This document shows, one piece after another, positions 62,253 to 64,000 of a DNA stretch of 64,000 nucleotides. The stretch is taken from contig NZ_OY829290.1 of assembly GCF_963691685.1 (NCBI RefSeq), forward strand, positions 186,001 to 250,000. The letters are read 5' to 3'. This DNA comes from Thalassovita sp. Its GTDB lineage: Bacteria; Pseudomonadota; Alphaproteobacteria; Rhodobacterales; Rhodobacteraceae. Positions within the stretch are counted from its first letter, which is position 1, and the number at the start of each line of letters is the position of its first letter. The notes beneath the pieces were generated by a model. It was not told the origin of the DNA. It did no database searches and worked only from the letters and a program-made list of their open reading frames with translations. The position numbers and the translations under genes are program-made.

Positions 62253-63109
62253 TGCGGACCGAAGCCAAAGTTGGGCTGGGTCTGCTGCTGACGCCACTGC
62301 TTTTGTGGCTGTCGCTGCTGATCTTCATCCCGCATGTTGATATGTTCATCGTCTCGCTGCAGGAACGCATCGGGGTGGGCAAATACCAGACCAGTCTGGC
62401 GAATTACCTGACCTTCTTTCAGGAACCGCTGTACCTCTGGACCTTCCTGCGCACCGCTGTGATGTCGATCCTGGCGACGCTGATGACCCTGCTGATCGCC
62501 TTTCCGGTCAGCTACTACATCGCCAAGATGGTCAAGGGCCGGTTGCAATCGGCGCTGTTCCTGATGTGTCTGGTGCCCTTCTGGGTGTCAGAACTGGTGC
62601 GAACCTTCGGCTGGATGATCCTGCTGCGCGAAACCGGCATCTTTTCAAACCTGTTGCAGTTTGTTGGCCTCGCCGACGGTCCGGTGGAGATGCTGTACAA
62701 TGACGGCGCGATCATGCTGGGCCTTGTCTACACCTCGATGCTGTTCATGGTGGTGCCGCTGGTGACCACGCTGGAAAACCTGCCGGATGAGGTGATTGAG
62801 GCGGGCTATGATCTTGGCGGTTCTGGCCTGAGTGTTCTGCGTGAAATCATCATCCCCCACGCCATGCCGGGCATCGTGTCGGGCTGTATCGTGGTCTTCA
62901 TGCTGAGCCTTGGCAACTACCTGACCCCCACCATGCTGGGCGGCAAGGAAAGCCTGTGGTTCACCGAGCTGATCTATTCGCAGTTCATCGTGCGCTTCAA
63001 CTGGGAACTGGGATCCGCCTTTGGCTTCATGCTGCTGATCCTGTCCTCAGCGATTGTCTGGGGCATGTTGAAGCTGACCGGTCAGTCGCTTGAGAAAACA
63101 ATGGGCTAA
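62252..63109 (+). CDS. ABC transporter permease, PotB-like
   Basis: A 285-residue inner-membrane protein with six membrane segments (GLLLTPLLLWLSLLIFIPHV first). The permease EAA loop that contacts the ATPase is EAGYDLGGSGLSVLREIIIP near 185-204. It is the first of two permeases that together form the channel. It starts in overlap with the ATPase stop and is followed 12 bp later by the second permease. Confidence 0.93.
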   Translation: MRTEAKVGLGLLLTPLLLWLSLLIFIPHVDMFIVSLQERIGVGKYQTSLANYLTFFQEPLYLWTFLRTAVMSILATLMTLLIAFPVSYYIAKMVKGRLQSALFLMCLVPFWVSELVRTFGWMILLRETGIFSNLLQFVGLADGPVEMLYNDGAIMLGLVYTSMLFMVVPLVTTLENLPDEVIEAGYDLGGSGLSVLREIIIPHAMPGIVSGCIVVFMLSLGNYLTPTMLGGKESLWFTELIYSQFIVRFNWELGSAFGFMLLILSSAIVWGMLKLTGQSLEKTMG

Positions 63110-63121
63110 GGGAGAGACATC

Positions 63122-63970
63122 ATGATTCCATCTATTCCCCAATCCCGTTTCCTGACCACCGCCTATGCGGCCTATATCGTGGTCTTCTTTGTCTTCCTGG
63201 CGCTGCCGCTGCTGGTGGTTGCGGGCTTTGCCTTCAACGACAGCCAGTTCCCGTCACTGCCGTGGGAAGGGTTCACCTGGAACTGGTTCTTCGGTGATGA
63301 GCGCCCGATGATCGGTGTGTTCCACGAACGCTCGATCCTGCGGGCGATCGGCACCTCGATCCTTGTTTCGGTGCTGGTGTCGGCGCTTGCGGTGGCGGTT
63401 GGCCTGTCCAACGCCTTCCTGTTCAACCGGTACAAGTTCCGTGGTCAGGGCATCCTCTACGTGCTGATGCTGCTGCCGCTGGTGATCCCGGGCATCGTGC
63501 TGGGTATTTCGATTCTGGTGTTTTCCAGCCGTGTGGCCAATGGCCTCTGGGATGGGTACCGCATTGATATCGAAGCACTGCGCCCGGGCCTTCTGCTTGT
63601 GATCTTGGGGCAGTTTTCCTTCATCACCACAATTGCCACGCTGGTGATCGGCGCCCGTTTGCAGAAGTTTGACCGCACCCTTGAAGAGGCGGCGCTGAAC
63701 CTTGGCGCAGGTCGACTGGTGGCGATCCGCACCATCACTCTGCCCTATCTGGCGCCGGCGATGGTGGGGGCCTTTGTGGTCTCCTTCCTGATGAGCTTTG
63801 AAAACTTCAACACCACGCTGATGCTGGTGGGCTCGGACGCGCCGCTGACCATTGCGATGTTTGACCGCCTGAAAGAAGGCTCGACGCCGCTGCTGAATGC
63901 GGTGTCATTGCTGCTGATGCTGGGGTCCAGTTGTCTGGCGCTGATCATGATCTTCTTCCAGAAGAAATAG
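63122..63970 (+). CDS. ABC transporter permease, PotC-like
   Basis: A 282-residue inner-membrane protein with six segments (AAYIVVFFVFLALPLLVVAG first). The EAA loop is EEAALNLGAGRLVAIRTITL near 196-215. The FNDSQFPSLPWEGFTWNWF segment after the first helix is typical of PotC-type permeases. GGGAGAGA precedes the ATG. It is the last gene of the operon that fits in the window; the final 30 bases show nothing that can be assigned. Confidence 0.93.
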   Translation: MIPSIPQSRFLTTAYAAYIVVFFVFLALPLLVVAGFAFNDSQFPSLPWEGFTWNWFFGDERPMIGVFHERSILRAIGTSILVSVLVSALAVAVGLSNAFLFNRYKFRGQGILYVLMLLPLVIPGIVLGISILVFSSRVANGLWDGYRIDIEALRPGLLLVILGQFSFITTIATLVIGARLQKFDRTLEEAALNLGAGRLVAIRTITLPYLAPAMVGAFVVSFLMSFENFNTTLMLVGSDAPLTIAMFDRLKEGSTPLLNAVSLLLMLGSSCLALIMIFFQKK

Positions 63971-64000
63971 ACTTAACGAAAGCGGCACCGGGCATAATGC

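Overview
The window is about 60% GC, densely coded, and reads as a chromosomal segment of an alphaproteobacterium of the Rhodobacterales, most likely the marine Roseobacter group. The grounds are the gene sets: BioR-regulated biotin genes, Hint-domain exported proteins of the type common there, HutF-type histidine degradation, an IalB-family protein, a BCCT carrier, and a GC-rich intergenic repeat of a kind I associate with these genomes. The genus cannot be named from this. No phage, plasmid, insertion-sequence or CRISPR material is visible.

Layout. 1-5.3 kb: a gene end, a DUF1801 protein, RNase R, and a tightly overlapped dapE operon. 5.6-11.4 kb: an accessory block with two paralogous choice-of-anchor-L/Hint proteins, a third degenerate Hint protein, a YHYH protein and a small conserved protein; it lies between dapE and dapD. 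11.4-14.7 kb: dapD, bioB-bioY and the regulator gene bioR, with four BioR-type operators. 14.8-20.3 kb: a LOG protein, rlmN, a fatty acid desaturase, an IalB protein and an asparaginase. 20.4-25.9 kb: rppH, ctpA, an envC-like gene, gpmI, rlmH and rsfS. 26.2-29.7 kb: an MscS channel, a lipoprotein, a DUF2975/HTH pair and a TSUP transporter. 29.8-39.3 kb: leucine synthesis, with a leader ORF and attenuator-like terminator before leuC, a glycosyltransferase between leuC and leuD, several unrelated genes, then leuB.

39.4-46.1 kb holds three tandem hybrid histidine kinases; a fourth paralogue lies at 55.5-57.6 kb. All four share a six-helix membrane input region and carry, before the true receiver, a second receiver-like domain that has lost its phosphorylation chemistry. 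tRNA-Pro(CGG) follows, then a complete five-enzyme histidine-utilisation set (hutF divergent from hutI-hutH-hutG-hutU) with a HutC-type operator between, then a BCCT transporter. The last 6.5 kb has an acetyltransferase, two unknown genes, a Bfd-like [2Fe-2S] protein and a polyamine-type ABC transporter.

The most interesting signals are the kinase family with its inactive second receiver, the Hint trio with one dead member, the candidate leucine attenuator with two rare CTA codons, and three BioR boxes spaced exactly 42 bp apart before bioY. All calls come from reading the sequence; no database search was run.
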